Assembly: GCA_035578155.1 (NCBI GenBank)
Contig: JAPWDM010000049.1
Coordinates: 1,586,087-1,650,086, forward strand
Length of the DNA: 64,000 nucleotides
Reading direction: 5' to 3'
DNA from: Brachynemurus nebulosus
Lineage: Eukaryota; Arthropoda; Insecta; Neuroptera; Myrmeleontidae
The notes below the pieces were generated by a model that did not search any database, had not been told where the DNA came from, and saw only the letters and a list, made by a program, of their open reading frames with translations. Positions within the stretch are counted from its first letter, which is position 1. Each line of letters opens with the position of its first letter. Below are positions 1 to 11,998 of the stretch, piece after piece. The position numbers and the translations under genes are program-made.

Positions 1-815
1 TTGATTAAATTCCATATCAAGATATGTTTATTGTGTGTTTTGTTTTGTTTTTCACGTCTTTTGTTGTTTTTTTTCCTTTTTTTCAGGAATTCTCTTCTTT
101 CAAACTGAAATAATTGGATGAATTGAATTATTTATTTTTTGTTAGTGGAACGTTATCTGGCGTTAAAAACAGTGACGGTTCATTCGGAAAATTTCAGCCT
201 ATATCACACCTCACATTTTTGAAAATATTCTGCTTTAGGTTTCAGTCACTGTTGTTAAAGAATAAATAATTTATGTTAGGTATTGATATTTTCTGTCTTA
301 GTTTTCAAAGAAAGGTCAGAATCCACTTTTTAACTTTTTCAAAAAGTCAATTTTGTTTTTCGTTTTTTTCTTTTGATGCATTTTAACGTAAACTTTGAGA
401 GACATAGTAAAAATTTTTGTTTACGTAATGCATACTTTTCAAACAATAGGTATATAAAATATAGTATATACTTACTCCCGATGCAAATTACTCCCGATTG
501 TTACCTCTACAAAAATTTAGCTAATATCGAATTGTACAACATTCTAAATAGAGTTTTTAAGAAAATTGTCGAACGATTCAATTACGCGCTTGAGGTAAAG
601 GACAAAATAAAAATCATTAAATTGTAAGTTTTTGTTAATTGCAAAACCTAAAAAGTAAAAAATAAATAAAAATATAGGCAGCCATGGGAACCGTCGACAG
701 CAGTGAAAATTTAATTTTACACAACACATCATCCTTATAGCTATAGATGCCTCTAAGATTTTCACCTGCTAAAAATCGCTCAAAGTTCGTTTTCATTTCA
801 GTAAAACAGAAACAA
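1..815. other. AT-rich sequence without recognisable gene
   Basis: Only short chance reading frames are present, and the predicted peptides have no recognisable motif. Poly-T runs (about 60-85 and 345-375) are the only structure seen. I see no splice-flanked exon, no RNA gene and no transposon terminus here. Confidence 0.5.
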
Positions 816-817
816 AC

Positions 818-1558
818 GTTTTTCTACTCCTGTTGAAGGACACACTCATTACATATCCGCCAATTGTTGAGGAAGTTAGACATTATTCAAAGGTGTGGAG
901 GAATGATCATTACTCAATACTTACAATCACTACTCAATACTACCAATGAAATCACCGTATTAACCATTATTTAATGGGCTTGCAATTGTTTTATGAATAA
1001 TATATCTACTCGTATAATCCACTTCGCTTAAAAATCATGATTCATCACTTATAAATTTAAACAATTTCCGTTTTCTTGGCTTTATCTCTTTCATTATTGC
1101 ACTTGCGTAAATTTTAAATTTACAGTTTGTTTTTAGAGAAGAATAGAGGATTGATTTGTTTCGAATAAAAGAATTATTTATTTCTTTAAAGATGACTCAT
1201 GCTCAATTGTATTTGAAATTGGGTATATAAGTTTTAATTTCACATATGTTGCCTAGTAACGTGTAAGTAAATAAAATAATTTGAATTTTATTTTGATCGC
1301 TTCCATAGATACAAACACAAACATTTAATAAAATTAGAGATAGATTAAAAATTTTCTTCTTTTAATTTAAAATTTATATTCAATTTTATTTAAATCAAAA
1401 AGGAAGAAAGTCGTACAAAAATTATAGTACTCTAGTCGCTTGCAATGGCTACTACTCGCTTAGATGCATTACGACACTCGTCTCCTGAACTCGGCTCGTG
1501 CTGCAATTTCATCTTAGTGAGTAATAACCGTCATTACCAACTCGTTGAATAATATCTA
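818..1558 (-). repeat. Dispersed repeat, copy 1 (partner at 45.97-46.46 kb, opposite orientation)
   Basis: Read on the minus strand this segment aligns end to end with 45975-46460 on the plus strand. Both begin near TTATTCAACGAG, share a GC-richer block (CGTAATGCATCT, CACGAGC) and end near CTTCAACAGGAGTAGAAAAA. Copy 1 is longer, so copy 2 has internal deletions or copy 1 carries extra sequence. I see no reading frame of note and no clear TIR or target duplication. It is most likely a non-autonomous mobile element of unknown class. Confidence 0.6.
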
Positions 1559-1574
1559 CTTAATAAATTTCTAA

Positions 1575-2128
1575 CACTGACTGATTGACAGACAACGCAC
1601 AGCCTAAACCGTTGGGTTTAGAAGGATGAAATTTTGTACAGGAGTTTCTTATATAATGTAGGTGAGCACTAAGAAAGGATTTTTGAAAAATCGTCCCCGA
1701 AGTGGGTTTAATAGGGAATGAAATTTTGTATGTAAATTCGTTATTTTTGAAGTTAGTGGTATATAAAAATGTTACTATGGCTATTAAAATAAATAATATT
1801 TTACCTTAATAAATATTTAACTTTGGCTGACAGACAACGCACAACCTAAACTGTTGGGTTTAGAAGGACGAAATTAAGCACAGGAATTATGAAAATTGGC
1901 GTTTAAGCTTCTATTTATAAATAAAATTCAGTTGTGTTAACGTTTTTGGAAATTTATTGTCTAAGGGGTTAAAACAAAAAATGAAAGTTCATATGGAATG
2001 TTCGTCATTTCTGAAGTTAGAAACGTGGATATTGATTTAGGCTTTTGAAAAATATTTAAAGTGAGCAGAAAGTGAGTACCTAATAAAAAGATGTTGTCGA
2101 TGGGAAATCCCATCGGGCATACGGCTAG
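1575..2128 (+). mobile_element. Helitron-like non-autonomous element, 3' end
   Basis: The segment ends in a perfect hairpin, GATGGG-AAAT-CCCATC (about 2099-2114). After a short spacer comes CTAG followed by T. That is the arrangement of a Helitron 3' terminus (hairpin, then CTRR, insertion before T). Upstream are two diverged copies of a module containing GACAGACAACGCACA and GTTGGGTTTAGAAGGA, near 1588-1640 and 1826-1880. The 5' terminus was not pinned down and no Rep/Helicase coding is visible, so if real it is non-autonomous. Confidence 0.5.
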
Positions 2129-4380
2129 TAATATTAATATTTTCATAAAATATATAAATACAAAAAATTGCATTTCTCCCCATCTCGTCCCACTAAAAGA
2201 ATAAGACGAGATGCCCAACAGAACAAGATGTTACGCACATAATGTATAATTTCTAACTATACTGGATAAAAAAAATGCATCTCTTTAATAAAGAAATAAA
2301 TCAACAAATTATTGGAAAATAACAAATTGAAATTTATTCACGTTAATAGTTGAAAGATAAGATGGAGTTGAGCTAAAACTTATGGTCCATCGTGGCCCTC
2401 ACGTAAAAACCTGAAATTGAAATAAAATATTCTGTAGCCCGAAATCATAAATAAAGGAATAAAATATCGTCTAACAGTTCACTCATCTTCTAGTGAATGC
2501 ATGTAACTTCATACACATCCAGCTTTTATAATTTTGATACCTTTTTAAATGTAGAAAATATATGAAAATAATGGGTCTAGCTTTTGGGTTAAACTTTTGT
2601 ATTTATAATATGTTAGAGCGGACTCTCAGATAATTACATAATATTTATTTGGTTGGTGTATCTCCAGTGGTTCATATAAAAAACCACCCTTAAATAATAA
2701 ATATACTGTTTTACACTTCTGAAAATTAATCAAAAAATATAAAAAAAATACTAAATATAGAGCTGATTGATATCTATTTTTGGGCGTTCGATTCATTCAA
2801 ATATCTATCATAGTTTCTGAGAAAAAAGAAAATATCCTTAGGGGATTTTACCCCCATATCTCCCTTATAAGTGAGAGCAGAAATCTAAAATCACGAATAT
2901 CAGTACTTTGGGCAAAGAAGCAATATTTAAAAGGTTAAACTATGTCCAATGACGTCAATGCAATTTCCACATGATAAGTCTGCTAGGCCCTTTAAGAAAT
3001 TAATAAAACCTTATTTACTTAAAAATTGAAAAAGGATAAAATATCATCTAAGAGCCCACTTCATGTTTTATTGAACATGATCTCGCACACATATAACTTT
3101 CGTTATTTTGATACTCTTGTTAAACATGGAAAATATATCAAAATAGCAGCTAAATAGGATAAAATCAAATTTTTAGTTCTGCCTATGATAATAATTTGCC
3201 CATGACTAACTGAGAGTAGAGCCTCCTACGCCGTCTCTTATTAAGATACCATGACCCTCCTATATTTTTAAAACAAAAAATAAGCCCTAGTACCTGTAAA
3301 ATTTCGGCTTTTAAATTGAAGGTCTACTTACTATGCTTACAGCGCTTTGAACCGTCATTGGAAACCATATATCATCATGTCTCATTTGAACACAAACATA
3401 TAAAAATATCTTGTATTTCATTTAAAGGAATAAACGTATAGCACACCTGTGCTATCTAGATGCTAGTCAGAATACAGTAAACTAACAACATTCAAAGTAT
3501 AGCCCATATCTAGTAACACAATATGCCCAAACGTATACTAAAATGTTTCATCGTAGTAAAAATGTTATATGTAAACGACTTAAAAATGAATTTTTATTTT
3601 GAAATAATGTTTATCGAGAACTCTCGTATGATGCACTACCATGATGTCCGTTTGGTGAAAACCCTGTAGACACATTTAACAGCAAACACATAATTGTAAT
3701 AATATCTATTATAAAAGACTTTTAGAAACATGACGTATAGTTGATAGATGATAAATAATTTTTGTTGCAATAGATGGCGATAAAATGTTAATTTTGACCA
3801 CGGGATTTGTGCCTAAATTTTTTTTTATACATGATCACGAATTAAGATGGTTGGAGTTAAGAAATCAGTAAATCCCCAAAAAGTTTATCAATTATTGCCC
3901 CCAGTTAAAACTGGTGAAAAATGAAATTTTTGTTTTCAAAATTTCTTTTCCTTTTTGCTTTTTTAGAATCTTTAAAGCGAAAACTACTATTCGCTCATTT
4001 AGCACAATTTTGGATGGCGAATGGTGACGATGAATATACCTATTTTTCAGATTTAACGAAAATTTCCCGGCCTTTACAATATTGGTATTAAGTTCTAATA
4101 TTTTTTAACGAATGTACCTTAACGCCAAGCATTGAACAAAAACTCATTAAAATCAGACCTTTAGTTTTGATTTTATAGCCAAAAATAAGTGGGGTTCCAA
4201 ATATTTAGTCAAAATTTATTAAAGAAATTGATTAGGTGAGTAAGAAATCTGTGGGTAAAATATTACCCATGATTTTCGAACACTGCATAATATTTTCCAT
4301 TGCCATCAGAAATCATAATTGTAGAATCAGTGAATTTCAAGGAGGTGAACTTTTTAGTCGGTTACTAAATTTTCCCAAAA
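2129..4380. other. Gene-free AT-rich stretch with one diverged internal duplication
   Basis: About 130 bp at 2456-2590 recurs in diverged form at 3030-3150. Both contain a GGAT/GAAT-AAAATATC start and a later TTTTGATAC..TGTT/TTTT..AAATATAT stretch. The rest shows no coding potential, no TIR and no RNA gene that I could recognise. Confidence 0.45.
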
Positions 4381-4382
4381 CC

Positions 4383-4450
4383 TAACTGGAATACCTACGA
4401 TTCGAACCAGTAACGTCTACGCTCTTTCTTTTAAGCGCTAGCAGCTAATC
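4383..4450 (-). repeat. tRNA-like sequence, possible SINE head
   Basis: Read on minus, the segment contains an A-box-like GATTAGCTGCTAGCGC and, about 30 bases on, a B-box-like GGTTCGAATC, the internal promoter spacing of a tRNA. The acceptor stem does not close convincingly, so I treat it as a tRNA-derived SINE head or tRNA pseudogene rather than a functional tRNA. A covariance-model tRNA scan would settle this. Confidence 0.4.
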
Positions 4451-4736
4451 CTGGCTTTGCTGAGATGTCTATCTTGTTTCCATTTTGGTGTTCTATGTAA
4501 TTTCCTACATTTACAAATGTTATAGATAATTTAAATCTTTGGCCCACAGTTTCATCTGTGAAAGGCATTTGAATTATGGATTCAATTGCTTTTAAATAAA
4601 ATTTTCCGAAATTCTATATAAAATGTTATTTATAGTGATTGAGTAGTAGCTGATAAGGGATTGATATTGAAGTATTTATGAATATTAGCAAATTAATATC
4701 ATAGAATATAAATATTTATGAATAAAATACAATAAA

Positions 4737-4979
4737 AAAATACCCCTGTCGCAGCATCCTGCATAACATAGCGAATTTCCATTTACAAAAGTACGTTTTT
4801 CTCGGAAACTAGTTGATATAGAGTAATTGTAAATAAAAAAAACTTTCTTTATGTGATTTTCCCGCCTCATTCCGCCAAATTTTTTCAAAAAAAATGTCCA
4901 AAAAACCGTAGACGTTTTCACGAAATTTCTTAAAAATAAAATGTTTCGTTCTTGAGTTATCGTGCGGACACTTAGTAAA

Positions 4980-5062
<83 letters not shown>

Positions 5063-5280
5063 GTGTGTGTGTCCGCACGATAACTCAAAAACGAAACATC
5101 TTATTTTTAAAAAATATCGTGAAAACGTTTCGTGAAAAAAATTTGGCGGAATGAGGCGGAAAAATCACATAAAGTTTTTTTTATTTACAATTACTCTATA
5201 TCAACTACTTTCCAAGAAAAACGTACTTTTGTAAATGGAAATTCGCTATGTTATGCAGGATGCTGCGATAGGGGTATTTT
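4737..5280. mobile_element. Head-to-head palindrome with (TA)n core
   Basis: Two arms of about 240 bp (4737-4975 and 5062-5280) are near-perfect inverted copies. They meet at a pure (TA)n run at 4982-5061. The outer ends read AAATACCCCTGTCGCAGCAT and its complement, with TAGCGAATTTCC further in. The same left terminus occurs at 13476 and 36065, so both arms derive from the left end of one dispersed family. AATAA on each side (4731-4735, 5281-5285) could be a target duplication, but it lies in A-rich sequence and is weak evidence. Short reading frames across it are microsatellite artefacts. Confidence 0.7.
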
Positions 5281-5543
5281 AATAACAGATGCGATTATGT
5301 ACAGGGCCGGTGAGAGAAATGACCAGTGAAATATCTATTATACAAAATTATGTGTATTTTCATCACCAATTAAACATATACGTATTTTTATTTGACACTA
5401 GTTCTAATTTTACCACCAGAGGCGCAACTGAGAATCTTTGCCTTACCAATACTGAATTTAATATTTTGAGCTAAATTTTTTAACGGTTACGAAAAAAAAT
5501 TTAGAACGGAATTTATTTTCCAAACGTAACAAAACATTTCGAC

Positions 5544-5942
5544 GGTACACCGAAAGAGTGACACAACTCAGAAATTTACATTGTCGAGTTTATTGTGTAA
5601 ATGTATAGCAAAATTTGCATATTTTTATGTCCCAGAACGATATATTGCTACTTCCAAAATTAACCGCTAGAAGGCGATTTTGTCGTTTTTTCCTTACTTC
5701 AAAGTAGCGAATTTTTTTTATCAAAATCTTTAATGTTATCAAAATTAACTTGTTATTTTTATTGTTGGAATACAAGGTGAGTACCAACGGGTTATCTCCA
5801 AAAAAATTTTGAAAATTTTAGAAATCCGAAACTATGATAACTTTTGAAGTAAATAATAAAACTTTTGAATAGAGATATTGAAGTAGCTGTTTTTTTTTTT
5901 TTTTTTTTTTTTTTTTGAACTGTGTCACTCTTTCTGTGTACC
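5544..5942. mobile_element. Small TIR transposon (MITE), 399 bp, GAC flanks
   Basis: The termini are inverted: GGTACACCGAAAGAGTGACA on the left and GGTACACAGAAAGAGTGACA (complement of the right end). GAC flanks both sides (5541-5543 and 5943-5945). A 26-base poly-T run lies just inside the right TIR. No transposase is encoded. The 3-bp duplication is reminiscent of PIF/Harbinger-type insertion, but GAC is not the usual TWA target, so the superfamily is open. Confidence 0.65.
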
Positions 5943-6654
5943 GACGATTTTACCTTTTTAAATTCTCTTGCTGAAGAAAATAACCATTCGACACGGAAAC
6001 AAAACTAAAGTTGGACCTTTATTCAAGGGCTTATCCGGCATGTACTTAGTTGATGTTTTCCTTCTTAATCCAAGTTTTTAGTTTACTGTGTGTTCTCTTT
6101 TTCTTCTTATTATATGTTTAAATTCACCATCCATGTTTTAAATAGGAATTTATAATACATAAAAGTATTGCTGTTGGTATTAACCTTTTAACATGTACAT
6201 TCAAATTATTAGAAAAAATTCAATCACAAAATCCACAGTTTTTAATAGATATGTATTTACCTTATTATGTTGACAAATTCTATTAATAATTGCCTGTTTA
6301 GAATTTATATTTTCTTTTTTATTTTAGCTATATTCTTCTCGTATATAAATAACATTTGCTTCACGGTTTCATGTAATTTTTAATGTGGTTTTAAATTTTT
6401 TACCTATATAAAACAAAACAAAAAACAAATAATAGGACAAATATTAATTACTATTTGATTTTAAAAATGTAATATATAAATTAACATGAATTATTACCTA
6501 TTTTTCTCAAATATCAGTCAAATATCAGCACCGAATCTATATGTCAACATTTCAACACAAAGAGGAGTTGATTTGAAATTCTGATTGTTGAAATATTAGT
6601 TTAAATTCAAGCTAATTTGGCAGTATTGTACATACCTGTGGTGCTATCTGGTTA

Positions 6655-7370
6655 AAAACTCTGACACAATAGAATTTTTAAAATAAAAAATTATTAGGTA
6701 AATATATTTAAAGAATTTTTTTAAATAATTAAATTATTAAAAATATTAATAATTTTAAAAATATTATTATAATTTTTTAACGTAATGTGTTAAAGAGATT
6801 AAAATAATGTGCAGTATCTAGAAAAAAAAAATCAATTCTACTACAATTTGAATTTGAAAGCAAAAATAAATTTTCGAAAACAAAATAACAAATCTAATCT
6901 ACTTATACTAGAGATATTATTATGTTTACAAATGCATAAGGCTGTTTGTGCACTACCAAAAATATAATTTTAAAATTTTATTTAATCAAAGAAATATTAT
7001 AGTTTAATTAATTAAATTTAATAATATTACATTTATATAACCGTAGAAATTTATTAAGGCATTATTCTGAATATTTATCCAAAGAAATTTGAAATATGAT
7101 AGGTAGTAGAAGTACTAAGTGTAGTAATACCCTTAAAATACGTGTATAATCAAAATAAATAAAAATAGGATTTTTCCAATACAACAGAAGGAGATGATAC
7201 GATAAAAAGAGACTCTATATAAAAATTATTTTTAATTTTTCTTGAAAACCAGTTTATACAGAGGAAAAGTTTAAAAAGCTCGCTAATATAACTTCTTACA
7301 ATTTTTTTGATAGTATAACAAAATTTTTGAAAAAGGTATAAATTCTGATCAAAAAACACAAAAAAAGACT
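6655..7370 (+). repeat. Dispersed repeat of about 700 bp, copy 1 (partner 26.31-27.0 kb)
   Basis: This stretch is colinear with 26310-27000 in direct orientation, with shared blocks such as GGCATTATTCTGAATATTTA, TTTGAAATATGATAGGT and ATACGATAAAAAGAGACT. Both copies run directly into the left block of the microsatellite-cored family ('GCATCGGATGTGTCTG'), so the shared unit probably extends through it. No conserved reading frame is visible. Confidence 0.65.
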
Positions 7371-7676
7371 TTAAAGCCCAAAATATCCGGTCTGTGGCAT
7401 CGGATGTGTCTGGCTAACGAACTTAGGCGAGCGAAATCGAATTCAAACCTACACACCAAATTTCATAAGCATTAAACGTTTTATTCGAGAGTTATCGTGT
7501 ACACACATAAATACATATATATATATTTATATATATATATAAATTTTAGTGAAGTAGATTTTCGGGTTCTAGAGGCTCCAAAACAAATTTCTGCCATAGT
7601 CCCGGGCTTAGGTCTTACCATAAGAGCTGCTGTAATAGCTGAATTTTCAGAATGAAAATTCGCTAAAAACGAAATG
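7371..7676 (+). mobile_element. Microsatellite-cored dispersed element, copy C
   Basis: Left block GCATCGGATGTGTCTGGCTA ... GAGAGTTATCGTG, then a short interrupted TA run (7510-7541). The right block is ATTTTAGTGAA...GGGTTCTAGAGG...ATTTCTGCCATAG...CTGTAATAGC, ending in the stem-loop GAATTTTC-N5-GAAAATTC and CGCTAAAA. The same order is seen at 13.66, 16.48 and 40.0 kb, and a right half at 34.3 kb. Architecture (left block, microsatellite, right block, terminal hairpin) matches Helentron-associated/DINE-type elements. That class call is inference. Confidence 0.6.
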
Positions 7677-7740
7677 AAAAACACTATTCCGCTTCAATGT
7701 TACAAAGAATCAAAATTTACTTTACGATTTAAGTGAACCT

Positions 7741-9115
7741 TAATCACTGTGACTTTACTCCTCAATAGTCCATATGGGTGATTCCGTTCTAACTGTGATC
7801 TTTTATGTCAAGTACTGTTTGCTCTCACTGGTCGTTAATTAACGATCTATTAATGAAATTTTTGTGTTTATTGTGAATTCTTGAACATATTTCATCACTT
7901 TTTTGTAAAGTATGACTTTAAATCCAGAGGAAACTTACACTTTATCTCTTAAATGTCAGTACCGTGGCATGTCCATTTCTAGAATTTTTATATAAATTGT
8001 TTATTTTTTTTGTCGCAATATACGATTCAAACTAATTACCTAATAAATCTTAAAGAGTATGATTAAATTTACAAAAATTTACACATTTTTTCCCAATATA
8101 TTAATTTAACATTGAACTCCGGCTCAATAACTTTTGTCCTTAGATTTAAACGAATTTTTGAATTTGAATTTGTATGACTCGCGCGCCATCTACCTCGAAA
8201 TTAATGAAACGGCTAATGAGCCATGTTGAAAGTACGTCACCTGGGTAATATTTACAAACATCAAGTTGATGGATTAGTGCAATAAATTTTGTGTCATTTT
8301 AGAACTCAATTTCAAAAAAAGTGTGTCATAAATTTACTTGTCAGTACCGTGGTATTGATAAACTTTATCAACTATGAATTTTTTGTATCATAAGTAATAA
8401 ATTTTTGTACTTATGACTAGCCTTAATTATATAGTGAATGGATATTATTAAACTTATAACCAAATAATTACAGTTGCTGTTTTAAATAAAAATGTCAGTA
8501 CCGTGTCTATCAGTACCGCGAGAAAAAATAATTAACCAGTAATAAAATTTGATTTCAGTAATAAATCACAAGCTGATTTATCAGTATTTTTAAAAATATA
8601 TTTGTAAGAACATTATATAAAATCATTATACTTAGTTTTTCTTTTTTACAAGATGTTACTTATTAGTTTCAGTTTCAGTATATTTTTTTTCCCAGTATAT
8701 TTTCAGTCCGTTTGACTTGAAATATTTATCATAATTACCTGTAACTACTATTAAATATTAAAATTAGTCCGATGTTGGGGTTTTTGGAATTTCTTTTTTT
8801 TTTACTATTTTTAAAAATTTGAAATTTGTTTGTCATTTTCGAAACTTTAAAGTTGTAGCGAAATCCTTTCAGACTTTCATTTTTACAATAATTTATAATA
8901 ATAATATACCTATACAAATAAAAAAAATTTAATTTTAAAATTCAAAAATTATTAGTAAAAAAATCACAGTTAGAACGGAATCACTCATATTTCACTGTGA
9001 CCTTACTACCCAGTGGCCCATAATCACTGTAATCTTACTACTCTGTAGTCCACAATCACTATGATCTTACTACCCAGTGGCCCATAAATCACTATAATCT
9101 TACTACCCAAGTTTC
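7741..9115 (+). repeat. Short tandem array interrupted by a transposon
   Basis: Units of roughly 37-40 bp resembling AATCACTGTAATCTTACTAC + CCAGTGGCCCAT lie at 7741-7774 and continue at 8988-9115 (about four units in total, diverged). The 1.2-kb TIR element at 7775-8987 splits the array. Joining the flanks restores continuous repeat order. Confidence 0.7.
7775..8987. mobile_element. Non-autonomous TA-flanked transposon, 1213 bp
   Basis: Terminal inverted repeats of about 25 bp with one mismatch: TGGGTGATTCCGTTCTAACT on the left, TGAGTGATTCCGTTCTAACT (complement of the right end). TA lies at 7773-7774 and 8988-8989, consistent with Tc1/mariner-type target duplication. No long reading frame exists inside. 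A motif TCAGTACCGTG or close variant recurs four times internally (7956, 8341, 8495, 8510), unusual in such AT-rich sequence. It could be a transposase-binding repeat, but that is speculation. Confidence 0.75.
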
Positions 9116-9209
9116 GTCTACCTGTTTATTTTAAGCACCTTTTGGGTCTCTAATATCCTGACGGACACTTTTGACCTCACTTTCTCATAATTCAATAGTG
9201 TTTGAGAAT

Positions 9210-9500
9210 AAATTTTTCAAGGATCCTGGGCAATCTTATATAATATACCTAGCCTATGTCAACCTGGAATTGTCTAGTTAGCAAATAGTAAAAAAATTTC
9301 AAAATCGGCTGGGACTTAATTTTGCAACTTTTGTAGTCCCCAGGATCCGAGCGGATAATACTACATCACCACTATCAATTTGGAACAGATTAACATTGTA
9401 ACAGTGAAAAAATTTTTCAGATCGATTAAGTAGTTCACTTTTTCAAAATCAGTCCAGTACTTATTAAGTTTACTTCGGACATACAAATTTTCTCTCTTTA
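9210..9500 (+). repeat. Diverged monomers of the 120-bp satellite family
   Basis: The phrases AACAGTGAAAAAATTTTTCAG, TTTCAAAATCGGCTGGGACTT and CCAGGATCCGAGCGGA recur with the spacing of the 120-bp array at 38.2-39.2 kb. About two degraded units are present, isolated from the main array by 29 kb. They mark dispersed members of the satellite or of the element it came from. Confidence 0.5.
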
Positions 9501-9852
9501 TTATATTAGTATAGATTACTGAGCTCTTTTATCAATTGTGCCATACAATAATTACAGTAGAGTTACAGTAAAAAAATTTATAAAAGAAAAAGGAACAATA
9601 AGAAAATTTAGAATTTATAAAAGGTTATTAACCATTTTGTTTCACTTTCTTTTTATGTTAAATTTACTTTATTTCTGATAAAATTTAAAATATTCCGCCA
9701 GAGTTTATTGCACCAAAATTCTGAATATTATATATAATAAAAACCGCTACTCTTACGCTAGAAAGGATACCAGAGGATTCATATAATAATCTGATTATGG
9801 ATCTTTATCTAAAGTTTTATCAAAACTCGATAAACATAAATAGTAATGGGAT

Positions 9853-10041
9853 AAACCTAAAAGGGAGACAAATACGACTACCTGCAAATATTAAATCGAA
9901 GTAACAAATCAAACCTGAGGTGTTTCAACCAAACAATTGGCCATCAACAGAGGAAAATTGATTGGTTGATACATGTCAGGCTTGATTTGTTAATTCGATT
10001 TAATATTTGCAGGTTGTCGTATTTGTCTCCCTTTTAAGTTT
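9853..10041. mobile_element. Foldback MITE, 189 bp
   Basis: Arms of about 66 bp (9853-9918 and 9976-10041) are inverted copies with a handful of mismatches, starting AAACCTAAAAGGGAGACAAA. Between them is a loop of roughly 57 bp containing its own short palindrome (TCAACCAA...TTGGTTGA). No coding. No convincing target duplication, so the superfamily is unassigned. Confidence 0.7.
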
Positions 10042-10273
10042 GTAAATCTCACCTGCAGTTGGAATATTCCAATTTTTATTTTTATTAATGGGATATAATG
10101 GGTTAAAATCAGGCCATTGTCTATGCAATACACGATTTTGAAATACATCAGTCAGCCTTTTTCAAGCTGAGAATTTTTCAACTTTTTTAATATTCTGTTT
10201 TGATTTCAATAGGAGCATTTTTTAACCATACGTAGTCTGTAAGATCTGCTTACCTAGAATAAACACACCTACA

Positions 10274-10276
<3 letters not shown>

Positions 10277-10333
<57 letters not shown>
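10277..10333. repeat. (TA)n microsatellite
   Basis: Uninterrupted TA dinucleotides of about 57 bases. The flanks do not carry the left/right blocks of the microsatellite-cored element family, so this looks like a free-standing array. Confidence 0.9.
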
Positions 10334-10338
<5 letters not shown>

Positions 10339-11990
10339 ATATTATATTACATTATACACATACCCAGTTATTACTTTTTTGTATTTTTATTCCCACTATT
10401 TCCCTTAGAGTAATATAACAGTCAGCCGGGGTTAAAAATAAACAAAATAGAATAACACAGGTAGCGGTAATAGCATCATTTTTATCACTTTATCACTTGT
10501 ATTTTCTTTCACCCGTCGCTCGTTCTTGTTCATTGCAAAACTGAGATGAACTAAAATTACATTTAGATATATTAATGTACACGTCATTTGTTATTACGTA
10601 CGAAAACTACGAGTTACGACCATAACGCTCGCTTGCTTGCCGAGTTCACAAAATATAAAAATTATTGTTGTTTACAATTAGATTTTATATCTAGAATCCG
10701 AGCTATATTTATCTGCACAACAAACCAACACTGGCACATAATATTGTACTATATAGATACTCACTTGATCATATATGTATGTATTTGGATATACTTTAGT
10801 AAACCTAAGTCTTGGTTTCCATAAGCATAATATTCGTGCCAGTGTTACTAGGACGTACATAATTTAAATTTTGGTATTGTTAAAAAATACTACAAACACA
10901 AAAAATTGTACGAATACAACAGATTTCGCTCATTGCACTTTTACACAGTTATATTTTAGTAGTAAGTAGTATTACTTTCATTCTCTCTTGTTTTTCGAGT
11001 CTTGATATTAGTTTCGCAAAAACATTTATAATCTTTGCATCTAGGTACAGTTCCTTAGAGCATGTGTGGCAATGCAAAATGTACAAGGCTGAAATCAAAA
11101 CTGTGATTAAATTAAAAATGGGTATAGCTGGATTTTCATGGGCAATGTGCCACCTATAACAGCCCATAGTAATAAGTGTATGGTAAGTTTATAAATAATT
11201 AATATCTACAATCTTTCCGGCTAAAACTAAAAAACTATCCAAAAATGTCTGCTTTCTTCAAAATTTTTTTTCTCGCTAACACTCAACATAGGAAAATACT
11301 ATTGAGAATATTAGACATATTTCTTTTTGTTCCAATCCTCGTTATTAAGGAAAATAAGATGAATTAAATCCGATCCAGTGCTATTTTATGGAGTTCCTGC
11401 TGAGTGACCACTTCCAAAAAAATACAGTAACTGTGTCTTAATCTACTTTATTACCATACAAAGTTTCATCTAAATTTAAAGGGTGCCACATATTTAAAAA
11501 AAATATTTTTCACTCCTAATCAGTTGAATAGCTCCTTCAGTAGGTCCGAACCTGAATTTAAACATGTCAATCGAAAACTCTTTAAAAATACACCGATATT
11601 TCGTTAAGCGTACGACAATACATAAACGTCGTAAACTTAGAGAAATCATCTACAGGTATTTCTCTACACAGTTTGTTTTTATATAAAAATTAAAACAGTT
11701 TTGTTAAAATAACTTTCTAATAATATTTTCTAGCTACATAATATTTATTTCTAATTGTAAGTTTGCAAATTACACATATAAATGTGTATTAATAATTTTT
11801 ATTATTATTATTATCATAGACTTATTTTAACTTTCAAAATAAAATCGCCTGTATATGTTAAAAATTGAAAGTTTGTTTACATAAAAAAGTTGTTTACATT
11901 AAAACTTTCCCACGAAGACTGTGTATATGAACACAAACACAAAAACGCCGTGCCCGTACCGTTAATGAATGTATGGTTAACGGTATAATG
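10334..11990. other. Gene-free stretch
   Basis: Reading frames at 10588-10860 and 10949-11167 are short, overlap on opposite strands and show no domain. No TIR, hairpin terminus or RNA gene was found. GC is slightly higher around 10480-10640. Confidence 0.4.
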
Positions 11991-11998
11991 CTGTAAAG

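Noticed and set aside
5891..5916. Poly-T run as a retrotransposon tail
   Set aside because: It lies inside a TIR-bounded element, near its right end, and no LINE or SINE body adjoins it.
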